Assembly (NCBI GenBank): GCA_022822525.1
Contig: JAJEBN010000105.1
Location: 1 to 64,000, forward strand
DNA length: 64,000 bases
Source of the DNA: Acidimicrobiia bacterium
GTDB lineage: Bacteria > Actinomycetota > Acidimicrobiia > Acidimicrobiales > Poriferisodalaceae
Direction: 5' to 3'
Shown in pieces: positions 15,543-25,397 of this stretch. The stretch's first letter is position 1; every line of letters begins with the position of its first letter. Under the pieces are notes generated by a model. That model saw only the letters and a program-made list of their open reading frames with translations. It was not told the DNA's origin and did not search any database. Both the position numbers and the translations under genes were made by a program.

Positions 15543-18500
15543 ATGGCAATCTCACACCGAACCGGCCGACGCAACGCAAGGCGCTTGATCGCTGCAGCGT
15601 TCGCGGCGCTGCTTGTGCTGGCGACGACAAGCCCGGTCGCGGCCACCGAGGCCGGCGGCTCGACGTCCGATGATCTCCAAACGCGGGTGATCAGGCCCAA
15701 GTTCTGGCGGGTCCAATCCAACGGCCACCAGATTGTCAACTCGACGGTCGTGCGCACCGACATCTGGGTCCGGGTGCAGTTCGTGGATCACAACGGGAGC
15801 AATATCAATGTCACGGACCTGAACGGTTTCGACGCCGAGAGCCTCACGGTCGCCAATGGCACCGTGGTGAGCACCGTCAAGCATGCGAACGGCTACGCGT
15901 GGCTCTATGAGGTGCGCGCCGACGCCGACGTCGAGACGATGACGGTGTCGATGGTCGCGGACGAGGTGACCGACGACGACGGCAACGGCAACACGGCCGG
16001 CTCGCTCGCGTTCACCGTCGAGGACCCGTTCAAGCCGGTGCTCTCCACGACCGCGACCCAGCCGGTCCTCGGCGGTTCCTTTCCGCTGACAGTCGACACC
16101 ATCTACGAAGTCGAGGCCAACGAGCGCACAGGTCAAGCGAGCACGCTCGACGGCGACGACGACATCAAGCTGTCCCGCGGGCGGATTGTGAGTCAATCTC
16201 CAGATTCCCGGACGACCTTCACCTGGGCCATCGGCAACTACGGCGATTACGTCGGTTGGATCAGCGCGTGGATACCCGAAGATCGCATCGGCATCAACGG
16301 CCGTAGCGCCGAGTGGAATCACGCCTCCGACGTGCTGAAGGTGTTCGTGGGTGCGCCGTTCACCGTCGAAGGCGCGACGTCGGTCGACTACTGGCACGAG
16401 TCCACTGATGCTGTCGGCACCTACACCGCTTCGGAAGGGGCAGGCACGGTCACCTGGTCGTTGAGCGGCGCCGACAGCGACGATTTCTCCATCAGCAGCA
16501 GCGGCGAGCTGAGCTTCGTGTCGGCGCGTGACTACGACAGCCCCACCGACGCCGACACCGACAACGTCTACGAGGTGACGATCAACGCAGCCAGCGACGA
16601 CCATTCCCACGCCGACGACTTGGGCGCGGGGTTCACGGCCACCAAGAACGTGACCGTGGCCATCGACAAGGCACCGGAGATCTCCTCGGTGGCGATCACG
16701 TCGGATCCCGGCGATGACGACACCTACGCAATCGGCGACACGATCGAGGTGACCGCCACCTACGACGAGCCGGTGACCGTCGCCGAATCCGACTCGGCGT
16801 CCATGCACTTCGGGCTCAACATCGACGTCGGCTCGTCGGAGAGCCACACGCAGCCGTTTGCCCGCTATGACCGCAAGGCCGGCGACAGCGGATTGGTGTT
16901 CGCCTACACCGTCGCGAGCAGCCTTGCGAAGACCGACACCGACGGCATAGCCATCAGCAGCACGAGTCTGACGCTGCGCAACGGCACCGTGCGCGACCGC
17001 ACAGGCCACGACGCGTCGCTGAGCTTCGCGTCGATCGCTGCCGACGCAGACCACAAGGTGGACGCTGTTGCTCCGACCGTCTCCGGAGTGGCCATTGCCT
17101 CCGAGCCCGATACTGAGGGTTCGGACACCTATGCCAAGGGCGAAGTTGTCAGCTTCACTGTGACGTTCAGCGAGCCGATGGCTGTCACCGGGGAGCCTGA
17201 GTTGTCGCTGAATGTCGGCGGCGTCGCCAGGGCTGCCTCCTTTGGCAGCCTGACGGATTCCAAGAACCAGGCGAACTTCTCCTACACCGTCATCGCCGGC
17301 GACGACGACGACAACGGCATTTCGGTCGATGCCAACTCGTTGCAGCTCAACGGCGGAACCATCACCGACGTGGCCGGCAACCCCGCCTCGCTGAGCCACA
17401 CCGAGCTCAGCGACGACGCATCCCACAAGGTGTTCGGCGCAGTGGCCCATGTCGACGCGATCGGATTCTCCAAGGATCCGGATGTGGAGTTCGAATTCGG
17501 CCGGGGCGATGTGCTCGACGTGCGCGTGTGGTTCGCCGAATCTGAGTCCCCTGAAAGCGTGACCGTGACTGGATCGCCGCAGCTGGTGCTCGACATCGGC
17601 GGCACTGAGCGGCTCGCGGACTATCGCGGCGGCGACAGCCGACGGCAGACATTCCGGTACACGTTCGCGCCCGGCGACTCCGGCGACATCACCGTGCCGG
17701 CGAACGCGATCCGGCTCAACGGCGGCACCATTCACGACAGCGACGACAACGTGCCCGCATTGCTCGAACATGCGGCGATCACCACAAGCTTGACATCGGA
17801 GGCGCCGCTCGCCAGCGTGACCAGAGTCCAGTTCGACCGCAGGGGTCTCGAAGGCACGTCCGAGCCCGAGACGGGCCCCTACGAGAACGGCGATCTGATC
17901 ATCGTGACCGTGTAGTTCGATTACCCGGTCAGCGTGACGGGCGAACCGCAGCTCGCGCTCGACATCGGCGGCACGGAGCGGCTGGCCGACTTCTCGAGTG
18001 TCGTGGAAGGCCGAATCTTGCTGTTCGCGTACTCTGTCGTGCCCGGCGACGTCGACGACGACGGCGTGTCGGTGCCCGCGAACGCGATCCGGCTCAACGA
18101 CGGCACCATCACCGACACGGGGGTCGCGGCAGAGCTGACCCACGACGAGCTCCTCTCGGCCGACAACGTGTCGGCCCCGCTCGCATCGGTGGATGCGGTC
18201 GGAGTCAGCAACCCCGATACCGGCAGCACATATGTCAAGGGTGAGTACATTCTCGCCTACGTCGATTACAGCGAGGACGTGACTGTCACAGGCACTCCGC
18301 AATTGGCGATCGACATCGGCGGCACGGAGCGGCTGGCGTCGTATGTGGGCAACGAAGACGACGAAGTTCTCTTCTTCGGCTACACGATCACGACAGGCGA
18401 CATCGACACCGACGGACTGTCGATCCCCGCGGACGCGCTGAGTCTCAATGGCGGAACGATCACCGACAAAGCCGACGACGTACCTGCCTTACTGACGCAC

Positions 18501-18950
18501 GATGCGTATTCGGGCGGCTCGGGCCAGCTCGTGTCGGCGCCGTACGCGACGATCTCCTCGATCAGCTTCAGCGATTCCGGCGAGCACGGTCCCGGCGACG
18601 ACGACAGTTACGGCAACGGCGACGAGATCCGCGTCGAGGTGACGTTCAGCGAGCAGGTCACGGTCATCGCCAACCCCGACATCACCGACCCCGACGTGCC
18701 CGGCATCGACATCGTGATCGGCACCACGACGCGCACCGCCACCTACGACAGCACCAGCGGGAACACGCTGTACTTCACCTACACCGTCGTGGTCGGCGAC
18801 GTCGACACCGACGGCATCTCGCTGAGCGCCGATGCGCTGAGCCTCAACGACTACTTCATCCAGGACAGCGCCGAAGTCGCCGCCAAGCTCGCCCACAGCG
18901 CCGTGTCGGACAACGCAGGTCACCAGGTTTCCGCACCCGGCGGCCTGTAG
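15543..18950 (+). pseudogene. Secreted Ig-like repeat protein with an internal amber stop
   Basis: ATG 15543 is preceded by GGAG (15530-15533). The signal peptide (AAFAALLVLATTSPVAA) is followed by a cadherin-like segment (residues about 290-370, with TYTASEGAGTVTWSLSG). About six bacterial Ig-like repeats of roughly 95-120 residues follow, each with YxxGE, VTGxPxLxLxIGGxxR, FxYTV-GD-D and LNGGTI-D marks. At 17913-17915 a TAG stops the frame after residue 790. The same frame and the same repeat pattern continue without a break to 18950 (1135 residues in all), so one base change created the stop. Repeat proteins of this kind are usually large extracellular adhesins or matrix proteins. Confidence 0.75.
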
Positions 18951-18985
18951 GCAACGATCCGCAGGTTCTCGCCGAATTCGTGAAT

Positions 18986-19038
18986 CATCTGGTACAGGCT
19001 GCTTGAGCCGTTTGGGCCGCTGCAGCCTGTACCAGATG
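18986..19038. terminator. Perfect 17-bp hairpin after the Ig-like repeat gene
   Basis: Arms 18986-19002 and 19022-19038 are exact inverted complements with a 19-nt loop, 35 bp after the stop at 18950. There is no T-run on either side, so it is not a textbook intrinsic terminator. It may still end transcription or protect the 3' end of the message. It separates the exported-protein block from the signalling genes. Confidence 0.5.
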
Positions 19039-19194
19039 TCGCGCGCTCTTCTATGAGCAAGCTGTGATTTCTGGCTGATTTGGAATATCTGGTTGTGTGA
19101 GGATCCCCGATTAGAGTGATTGCGGTCGTTATCGAGACGACCCATCGAGACGGCATCATGTGCTCTGGGTCCTTCGGATCGCGGGGGCACGGAG

Positions 19195-21588
19195 ATGCAG
19201 ATCGGGGAAGCGGTGAGCGAACCAGAGGTACTGCGGGAGCGGCTGAGACTGCTGGGCGAAGCGGGCCTGCGCATGAACGAGCAGCTCGATTCCGAGGCGG
19301 TGCTGCAGGTCGTCCTCGACAGCGCCCGGCAGCTCACCGATGCCCGTTTCGGCGTGGGACTGCTGTACGGCGACACCGACGAGATAGTCCATGCGTTCTC
19401 CTCGGGGCTGACCGCCGAGCAAGCCGACGCGCTGTGGGCGATGCCCGACGGGCAGTTGTTCTGCGACCAGATCAGGGCCATCGAAGAACCGTTGCGGCTC
19501 GACGATCTGCGCAGCTACTTCGCCGAGAGCGGGCTGCCCGAGTTCGATCCTCCGGTGCCGGTGCCCGCAGTCATGCCGTTCTTGGCCGCACCCGTGCTGC
19601 TGCGCGGCGAACGTGTCGGGGCGATCTGCCTCGGCCGCGACGGACCGGAGTTCTCCGCCGACGACGAGGAGACGCTGAGGCTCGTCGCCGCGCAAGCAGC
19701 GCTCGTCATCGCCAACGCGCGTCAGCTGCGCGACGAACAGCGCGCCCGGGCGTACCTCGAGACGCTGCTCAACGCCGCGCCGGTCGGCGTGCTGGTGATC
19801 GACACCCAGACTTCGCAGCTGACCTCGCTGAATCGCGAGGCGATGCGCATCACAGGAAACTCGGTCAAGCCCGGAGACGATTTCGCCGAGATGTTCGAGG
19901 CTTCATCGGGCAGCGGTGACACCGGCGACGCCGACGACGCCGGCGGCACCGGCGGTGCCGGCGGTGCCTCTTCGATGCTCGTGAGGGCACTGAGATCCGG
20001 CGAGCTGGTGCGCTCTGAGGAAGTCGTGCTCGGCACCCCCGACGGACGCAGCGTGAGCGTGTTCCTCAACGCGACGCCCGTCAGGGTGGACGGCGAGACC
20101 GTCGACTCGATGATCGTCACGCTGCAGGACCTGACGTCAGTCGAGGAAACCGAACGCCTCCGGACCGAGTTCCTCGGCATCATCAGCCACGAGCTGCGCA
20201 CGCCGCTCGCGAGCATCAAGGGCTCAGCGATCACCCTGATCGACGCACATCCCTCGCTCGAACCTGCCGAGATGGGCCAGTACCACCGGATCATCAGCGA
20301 GCAGGCCGACTTCATGCGAGACCTGATCGCCGACGTCACCGACGTCGTGCGCATCGAGACCGGGTCGTTGTCGGTGGAACCCGAACCGACCGACGTTGCG
20401 ATGCTGCTCGATGACGCACGCAACCATTTCCTCGCCGCGAGCGACCGCGACACGGTGCGCATCAGCATCGCGCCGGAGCTGCCGGCATTCTCAGCGGACA
20501 GACGCCGGATCATCCAGGTCATCAACAACCTGCTCACCAACGCAGCGCGCAACTCTCATGAGACCTCAGTGATCCGGCTCGAAGCGGTCCACGAGGGAAC
20601 CCATATCGCCGTGTCGGTCACCGACCAGGGCAGGGGAGTGGCAGCCGAGCGGCTCCCGCACCTGTTCCGGAAGTTCTCGCGCGACAGCCTCAACCGCGAT
20701 CGCGACCTCGGCTTGGGCCTTGCCATCTGCAAGGGCATCGTCGAAGCGCACGGAGGGCGCATCTGGGCCGAGAGCGAAGGGCTCGGGCTGGGCAGCCGAT
20801 TCACCTTCACCCTTCCCGTGTCCGAAGACGCCCCTGCGCACAGGCCGCGCCCGCCGTCGCTGTCGGCCCGGGGCGGCGAGGACGCCAAGATGACAGTGCT
20901 CGTCATCGACGACGACCCCCGAGCGCTGAGGCTTGCCCGTGACGCGCTGTCGACGGCAGGCTTCGAGCCGATCGTCACCGGAGACCCCGCCCAAGCCGTC
21001 GAGCTGATGGACGAGCGCCGTCCAAGCGTCGTGCTGCTCGACGTGATGCTGCCCGGCATCGACGGCATCGACCTCATGTCCGAATTCCTCGCGACTCACG
21101 AAGTCCCGGTGATCTTCCTGTCCGCGTACGACCAGGACGAACTGATCGCGCGCGCATTCGAGAAGGGTGCTGTCGACTACATCGTCAAGCCCTTCGCCCC
21201 CACAGAGCTCGCTGCCCGGGTCCGCGCTGCGCTGCGCAAGCAGATGATCGCGCCGACCGGCTTCGAGCTGGGCGAGCTGACGATCAACGTCAACGCACGA
21301 CTTGTCGAAGTCGGCGGCCGAATGGTGGATCTGACGCCGATCGAGTTCGGCGTCCTGGTCGAATTGTCGTCGAACGCGGGAATCGTCCTGACTCACGACC
21401 AGCTGCTGCAACGAGTGTGGGGCCCGGCCAATGCGGGCGATGCCCGGCCGCTGCGCACCGTCATCAAGAACCTCCGGCGGCACCTCGGTGACCAGGCCCG
21501 CAACGCGAAGTACATACAGACGGTCCCCCATGTCGGCTATCGCATGCGCAGACCTGACGGGTCACAGCTCGACCCGCCGGATGCATGA
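19195..21588 (+). CDS. Fused sensor kinase, receiver and DNA-binding regulator (one-protein two-component system)
   Basis: The domains in this 797-residue protein are, in order: GAF (about 15-160), PAS (about 170-305), HisKA with FLGIISHELRTPL (phospho-acceptor H332), HATPase_c with NNLLTNAARNS, DQGRGV and LGLGLAICKG, receiver (from about 567, D616 in LLDVMLPG, with KPF Lys), and OmpR/PhoB winged helix (about 690-786, ending HVGYRMRRP). Normally kinase and regulator are separate proteins. Here phosphoryl transfer could be within one chain and the kinase could sit on DNA. No membrane segment, so it senses a cytoplasmic signal via GAF/PAS. ATG 19195 is preferred over TTG 19120 because GGGGG lies 6 nt upstream. 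The next gene is a paralogue whose start overlaps this stop. Confidence 0.85.
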   Translation: MQIGEAVSEPEVLRERLRLLGEAGLRMNEQLDSEAVLQVVLDSARQLTDARFGVGLLYGDTDEIVHAFSSGLTAEQADALWAMPDGQLFCDQIRAIEEPLRLDDLRSYFAESGLPEFDPPVPVPAVMPFLAAPVLLRGERVGAICLGRDGPEFSADDEETLRLVAAQAALVIANARQLRDEQRARAYLETLLNAAPVGVLVIDTQTSQLTSLNREAMRITGNSVKPGDDFAEMFEASSGSGDTGDADDAGGTGGAGGASSMLVRALRSGELVRSEEVVLGTPDGRSVSVFLNATPVRVDGETVDSMIVTLQDLTSVEETERLRTEFLGIISHELRTPLASIKGSAITLIDAHPSLEPAEMGQYHRIISEQADFMRDLIADVTDVVRIETGSLSVEPEPTDVAMLLDDARNHFLAASDRDTVRISIAPELPAFSADRRRIIQVINNLLTNAARNSHETSVIRLEAVHEGTHIAVSVTDQGRGVAAERLPHLFRKFSRDSLNRDRDLGLGLAICKGIVEAHGGRIWAESEGLGLGSRFTFTLPVSEDAPAHRPRPPSLSARGGEDAKMTVLVIDDDPRALRLARDALSTAGFEPIVTGDPAQAVELMDERRPSVVLLDVMLPGIDGIDLMSEFLATHEVPVIFLSAYDQDELIARAFEKGAVDYIVKPFAPTELAARVRAALRKQMIAPTGFELGELTINVNARLVEVGGRMVDLTPIEFGVLVELSSNAGIVLTHDQLLQRVWGPANAGDARPLRTVIKNLRRHLGDQARNAKYIQTVPHVGYRMRRPDGSQLDPPDA

Positions 21589-24067
21589 CGAGCATCGGCC
21601 GCCGGACGCGAGATCGATCTCGAAACGGCAGCGCAGCGCGATGAGCGCCGCGGCCAGCAGCGCGCCCGACGCCGAGCAGGAGCGACAGCGGCTGGCGGCG
21701 TTCCGCGACGCAGCGCTGCGCATCAACGCAAGCCTCGATCTCGACGAAGTGCTGCAAGGGGTGCTCGACAGCGCCCGCGAACTGACCGGCGGCCGCTATG
21801 GGCTGCTGAGCCTGCTCGACAGCAGCGGCGTGCTGCTGGAGTGCCTGACATCGGGCATGACCGCCAAGGAGTCAGACGACTTCCTGCATCAGATGCCGGA
21901 CCGGTGGGAGCTGTACGACTTCTTGATCGGCGTCACCGAGCCGGCACGCGTCGACGACTTCCAGAGCTACCTCGCCGGGTACGGGCTGCCGTGGGATCCG
22001 CCGTTCGAAATCAGCGACGCAATGGCCTACCTGGCAGCGCCGATCCGATACTCGGGCGAGCGAACCGGCGTCATCTATGTGGCCGAGAAGGCCCAAGGGT
22101 TCACCGACGAGGACGAGGAGACGTTGGCCGCGTTCGCGTCGCTGGCTGCGGTGGTGATCTCCAACGCCCGCCGGTTCGAAGGCGAACGGCGCGCTCGAGC
22201 CGATCTGGAGGGTCTGGTCGGCACCGCACCGATGAGCGTGCTGGTGTTCGACGCCCGGACTGCCACCGCAACCTCGTTCAACCGTGAGGCGAGACGGCTC
22301 ATGGCCGACCTGGGCGTGTCGTTCGACCCGCCCCATGAGCTCGCTGACCCGGGCACGGTGTGGCGTGTGAACGGCCGCGAGGCGACAGTCGACCTCTCAG
22401 CGCTGCACGAGACGCTCCTGTCGGGGCTGGCCATCCGGGATCTCGAAGTGACCGCGGAGTTCCCCGACGGCCGCACGATGTCGATGATGGTCAATGCGAC
22501 TCCCATCGAGGGAGCCGACGGCAAAGTCGAGTCTGTCGTGGTCGCAGCGCAGGACTTGACGCCGCTGGCCGAATCGGATCGCGTGCGGGCGGAGTACCTG
22601 GGGGTGCTGGGCCACGAGCTGCGCACCCCGCTCGCAGCCATCAAGGGTTCGGCGTACACGCTGCTGCACGCCGCCTCCGAGCTGGCGGACGCGGAGACGG
22701 TGCAGTTCGCCCGGATCATCGACGAGCAAGCCGACAGCATGCGCGACCTGATCGGCAATCTGATCGACATGGCGCGCATCGAGACCGGCAATCTGTCCAT
22801 CCGCCCGGCGCCGGTTGCGTTGGCTCAGATCGTCGAGGAAGCCCGCAACACTGTCGCGGGAATCGGCGGCAGCGAGAGCATCGTCATCGACCTCATGGCG
22901 AACCTGCCGGCCGTCATGGCTGACCAGCGGCGCGTCGTGCAGGTGGTCCGCAACCTCCTCGACAACGCAGCACGCCACTCGCGCGACTCGACGGTGATCC
23001 GGATCGAAGCAGAGCTCGACGGATCGTTCGTCGCCGTCTCAGTCGTCGATGACGGCCGAGGCATGACTCCCGCGCAGATACCGAAGCTGTTTGCCAAGTT
23101 CTCCCGCGCCGGCAGCACCGATGACAGCAACGACCTCGGGCTGGGCCTGGCGATCTGCAAAGGGATCGTCGAAGCGCATGGAGGACGCATCTGGGCCCAC
23201 AGCGACGGTCCAGGCTGCGGCAGCCGGTTCACGTTCACCTTGCCGGCCACCGACGTCGACGTCGCCGACAAGTCGCCGTCGCTGCCTGACGCTCCCCCGC
23301 AGCGGATCGACAGCGAGCCGGTGCGTGTGCTGGCAATCGACGACGACCCACGAGCGCTCATACGCGTCCGCGACGCACTCGCCGATGAGGGCTACGAAAC
23401 CACCGTCACCGCAGACCCGCTGCAGGTCGGCTCGCTCATCGAACAACTCGACCCCCATGTCGTGCTGCTCGACCTGATGCTGCCCGGTACCGACGGGATC
23501 GAGCTGATGCAGCAAATCCTCGCCCTCAGCGACGCGCCGGTCATCTTCCTCTCCGCATACAGCCCCGAAGACACCGTCACCAATGCGCTCGAAACAGGCG
23601 CCGCCGACTACATCATCAAGCCGTACTCCCCGCCGGAGCTGTCCGCCAGGATCAGAGCTGCCCTGCGAAACCGTCCCCTCCGCCGCAGAGCCGATACGCA
23701 GCCAGGCTCGGCAGGCCCGCCGGCACACGGCCGATTCCATCTCGGCGCGGTGACGATCGACTACGAGGCTCAACAGGTCAGCATCAACGACCGCCCCGTC
23801 GATTTGGCGCCGGTCGAATACCGGCTCCTGACATCGCTCGCCGCCAATGCCGGCACAGCGATGACACACGAACGTCTCGTCACCACGGTATTCGGACCCG
23901 GCAACGCCGCAGACATTCACCGGCTGCGGAGCGTCGTCAAGAGCCTCCGGTTCAAGCTCGGCGACGATGCCCGGAACCCCAAGCTCATCTTCACCGCCGC
24001 AGGAGTCGGCTACCGCATGCCCAGTCCCCGATCGTCGACTGCCAGGCACGCCCGACGCCGTCGTTGA
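21581..24067 (+). CDS. Second fused sensor kinase-receiver-DNA-binding protein
   Basis: This paralogue of the preceding gene has 828 residues and the same order: GAF (about 40-195; the GRYGLLSLLD ... IYVAEKAQGFTDEDEE pattern resembles DevS/DosT GAF modules), PAS (about 205-330), HisKA with LGVLGHELRTPL (H345), HATPase_c with RNLLDNAARHS and DLGLGLAICKG, receiver with D631 (LLDLMLPG), and OmpR-type winged helix ending AGVGYRMPSP. ATG 21581 overlaps the upstream stop by 8 bp (coupled); ATG 21641 is a possible later start. No transmembrane segment. The GAF and winged-helix parts are less conserved between the two than the kinase core, suggesting different signals and targets. Confidence 0.85.
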   Translation: MHDEHRPPDARSISKRQRSAMSAAASSAPDAEQERQRLAAFRDAALRINASLDLDEVLQGVLDSARELTGGRYGLLSLLDSSGVLLECLTSGMTAKESDDFLHQMPDRWELYDFLIGVTEPARVDDFQSYLAGYGLPWDPPFEISDAMAYLAAPIRYSGERTGVIYVAEKAQGFTDEDEETLAAFASLAAVVISNARRFEGERRARADLEGLVGTAPMSVLVFDARTATATSFNREARRLMADLGVSFDPPHELADPGTVWRVNGREATVDLSALHETLLSGLAIRDLEVTAEFPDGRTMSMMVNATPIEGADGKVESVVVAAQDLTPLAESDRVRAEYLGVLGHELRTPLAAIKGSAYTLLHAASELADAETVQFARIIDEQADSMRDLIGNLIDMARIETGNLSIRPAPVALAQIVEEARNTVAGIGGSESIVIDLMANLPAVMADQRRVVQVVRNLLDNAARHSRDSTVIRIEAELDGSFVAVSVVDDGRGMTPAQIPKLFAKFSRAGSTDDSNDLGLGLAICKGIVEAHGGRIWAHSDGPGCGSRFTFTLPATDVDVADKSPSLPDAPPQRIDSEPVRVLAIDDDPRALIRVRDALADEGYETTVTADPLQVGSLIEQLDPHVVLLDLMLPGTDGIELMQQILALSDAPVIFLSAYSPEDTVTNALETGAADYIIKPYSPPELSARIRAALRNRPLRRRADTQPGSAGPPAHGRFHLGAVTIDYEAQQVSINDRPVDLAPVEYRLLTSLAANAGTAMTHERLVTTVFGPGNAADIHRLRSVVKSLRFKLGDDARNPKLIFTAAGVGYRMPSPRSSTARHARRRR

Positions 24068-24148
24068 GCACGGCGCCTCGTTGTCAGGCCGCTATCGGAC
24101 CTCCTGGGCCTGAATGTTCCGGATGGGCGTGCCAGAATTCGCGGCGCT

Positions 24149-25351
24149 ATGGGCGACAGCAGCGAGGACACGGCGGGGGAGCGGCCGCTCGAGGGCATCC
24201 GGGTGCTGGACTTCACGCGTGTGGTGGCCGGGCCGCTGGCCACGCGGATGATGGCCGACATGGGTGCCGAGGTCATCAAGATCGAACCGACCGACGGCGA
24301 TCTGAGTCGGACGTTTCCGCCGTCGGTGCCGGGCGACGTCAACCCGTACTTCACTCAGCAGAACGCCGGCAAGCGCTTCTGCTCGATCGACCTGCGGGCG
24401 CCCGGGGCCCCCGAGCTCGTGCGCGAGCTCGTCGCCCGCTGCGATGCCGTCGTGGAGAACTACCGGCCCGGCGTCATGGCCAAGTTCGGACTCGGGCCAG
24501 ACGAGTTGTGCGCCGCACACCCCGCGCTCGTGTACTGCTCGGTGACCGGTTTCGGCCAGACCGGACCGTGGGCCGACAAGCGTGCGTACGCGCCTGTCGG
24601 CCACATGGAGTCGGGCTACATCGACTTCGCCATTCGCGAGACCGGCGCCCGACCTGAGAACCCGCCGCTGGTGGTGGGCGACATCGTGACCGCCATGTCG
24701 GCGGCTGCGACCGTCAACGCGATGCTGGTCAAGGCGGCCCGGACGGGCCGGGGCGGTCACATCGACGTCTGCATGGTGGAAGCGATGGTGTACATCCAGG
24801 AGTGGTCGGCACTCGAGCTGGCGGGCGGCTGGGACGGGCCCAACGCGGGACTCGCCCACGAATGCCCGATCCTGGTGCTGCCCGACGGGCGCGTGTGGGC
24901 CATCGCCGGCAACCCCGCCGCCTGGTTCGACGACCTGCTCACGGCCATGGGCCGGCCCGAGCTGGCCGACGACCCTCGGTTCGCCACGCCTGCTGCACGC
25001 ATGGCCAACCGCTACGAGCTGTATGACGAGATGACCCAGTGGGCGGCGGGCTTCGCCGACGTGGACGACTTCCGGCGGGCCATCGAGGCCGGCACGCCGT
25101 TCAGCGTGGCCGAGATGCGCTCGATCACCGAGCTGGCCGAGACCGATTGGGCCGCGCATCGCGGGCTGCTGGCCGAGACCGCCTCGGGCTTCGCCGTGCC
25201 GGCGCGCCCGGCGCTCGGCTCGGGCATCGGCACCGACGGCCATGTCGCTGCCCGCGGCGCCGACAACCGCGATGTCATCGGCGGGCTGCTCGGCTACGGC
25301 GATGAGCATCTCGATGAGCTCGAAGCTGCGGGAGTGCTCGTCGTCGCCTGA
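24149..25351 (+). CDS. CaiB/BaiF-family CoA transferase
   Basis: This 400-residue family III CoA transferase moves CoA between acyl groups through an enzyme-bound Asp anhydride. Family marks are RVLDFTRVVAGPLATRMMADMGAEVIKIE at the N-terminus (residues 18-46), NAGKRFCSIDL, VVENYRPGVM, FGQTGPW, and VVGD178 followed by TAMSAA, where D178 is the likely nucleophile. The C-terminal interlock region (DPRFATPAARMANRYEL) is present. The substrate cannot be told from sequence. It stands alone between the regulators and phosphofructokinase, with 81 bp upstream and no clear operon partner. Confidence 0.88.
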   Translation: MGDSSEDTAGERPLEGIRVLDFTRVVAGPLATRMMADMGAEVIKIEPTDGDLSRTFPPSVPGDVNPYFTQQNAGKRFCSIDLRAPGAPELVRELVARCDAVVENYRPGVMAKFGLGPDELCAAHPALVYCSVTGFGQTGPWADKRAYAPVGHMESGYIDFAIRETGARPENPPLVVGDIVTAMSAAATVNAMLVKAARTGRGGHIDVCMVEAMVYIQEWSALELAGGWDGPNAGLAHECPILVLPDGRVWAIAGNPAAWFDDLLTAMGRPELADDPRFATPAARMANRYELYDEMTQWAAGFADVDDFRRAIEAGTPFSVAEMRSITELAETDWAAHRGLLAETASGFAVPARPALGSGIGTDGHVAARGADNRDVIGGLLGYGDEHLDELEAAGVLVVA

Positions 25352-25397
25352 GATCTTCCTCGCGAGCGCCCGTGAGCACTCCGATTAGCTTGAGCCC

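Noticed and set aside
15552..18302. A 916-codon open frame on the minus strand
   Set aside because: It is antisense to the Ig-like repeat gene. Repetitive GC-rich coding DNA leaves the opposite frame open, and it has no domain pattern.
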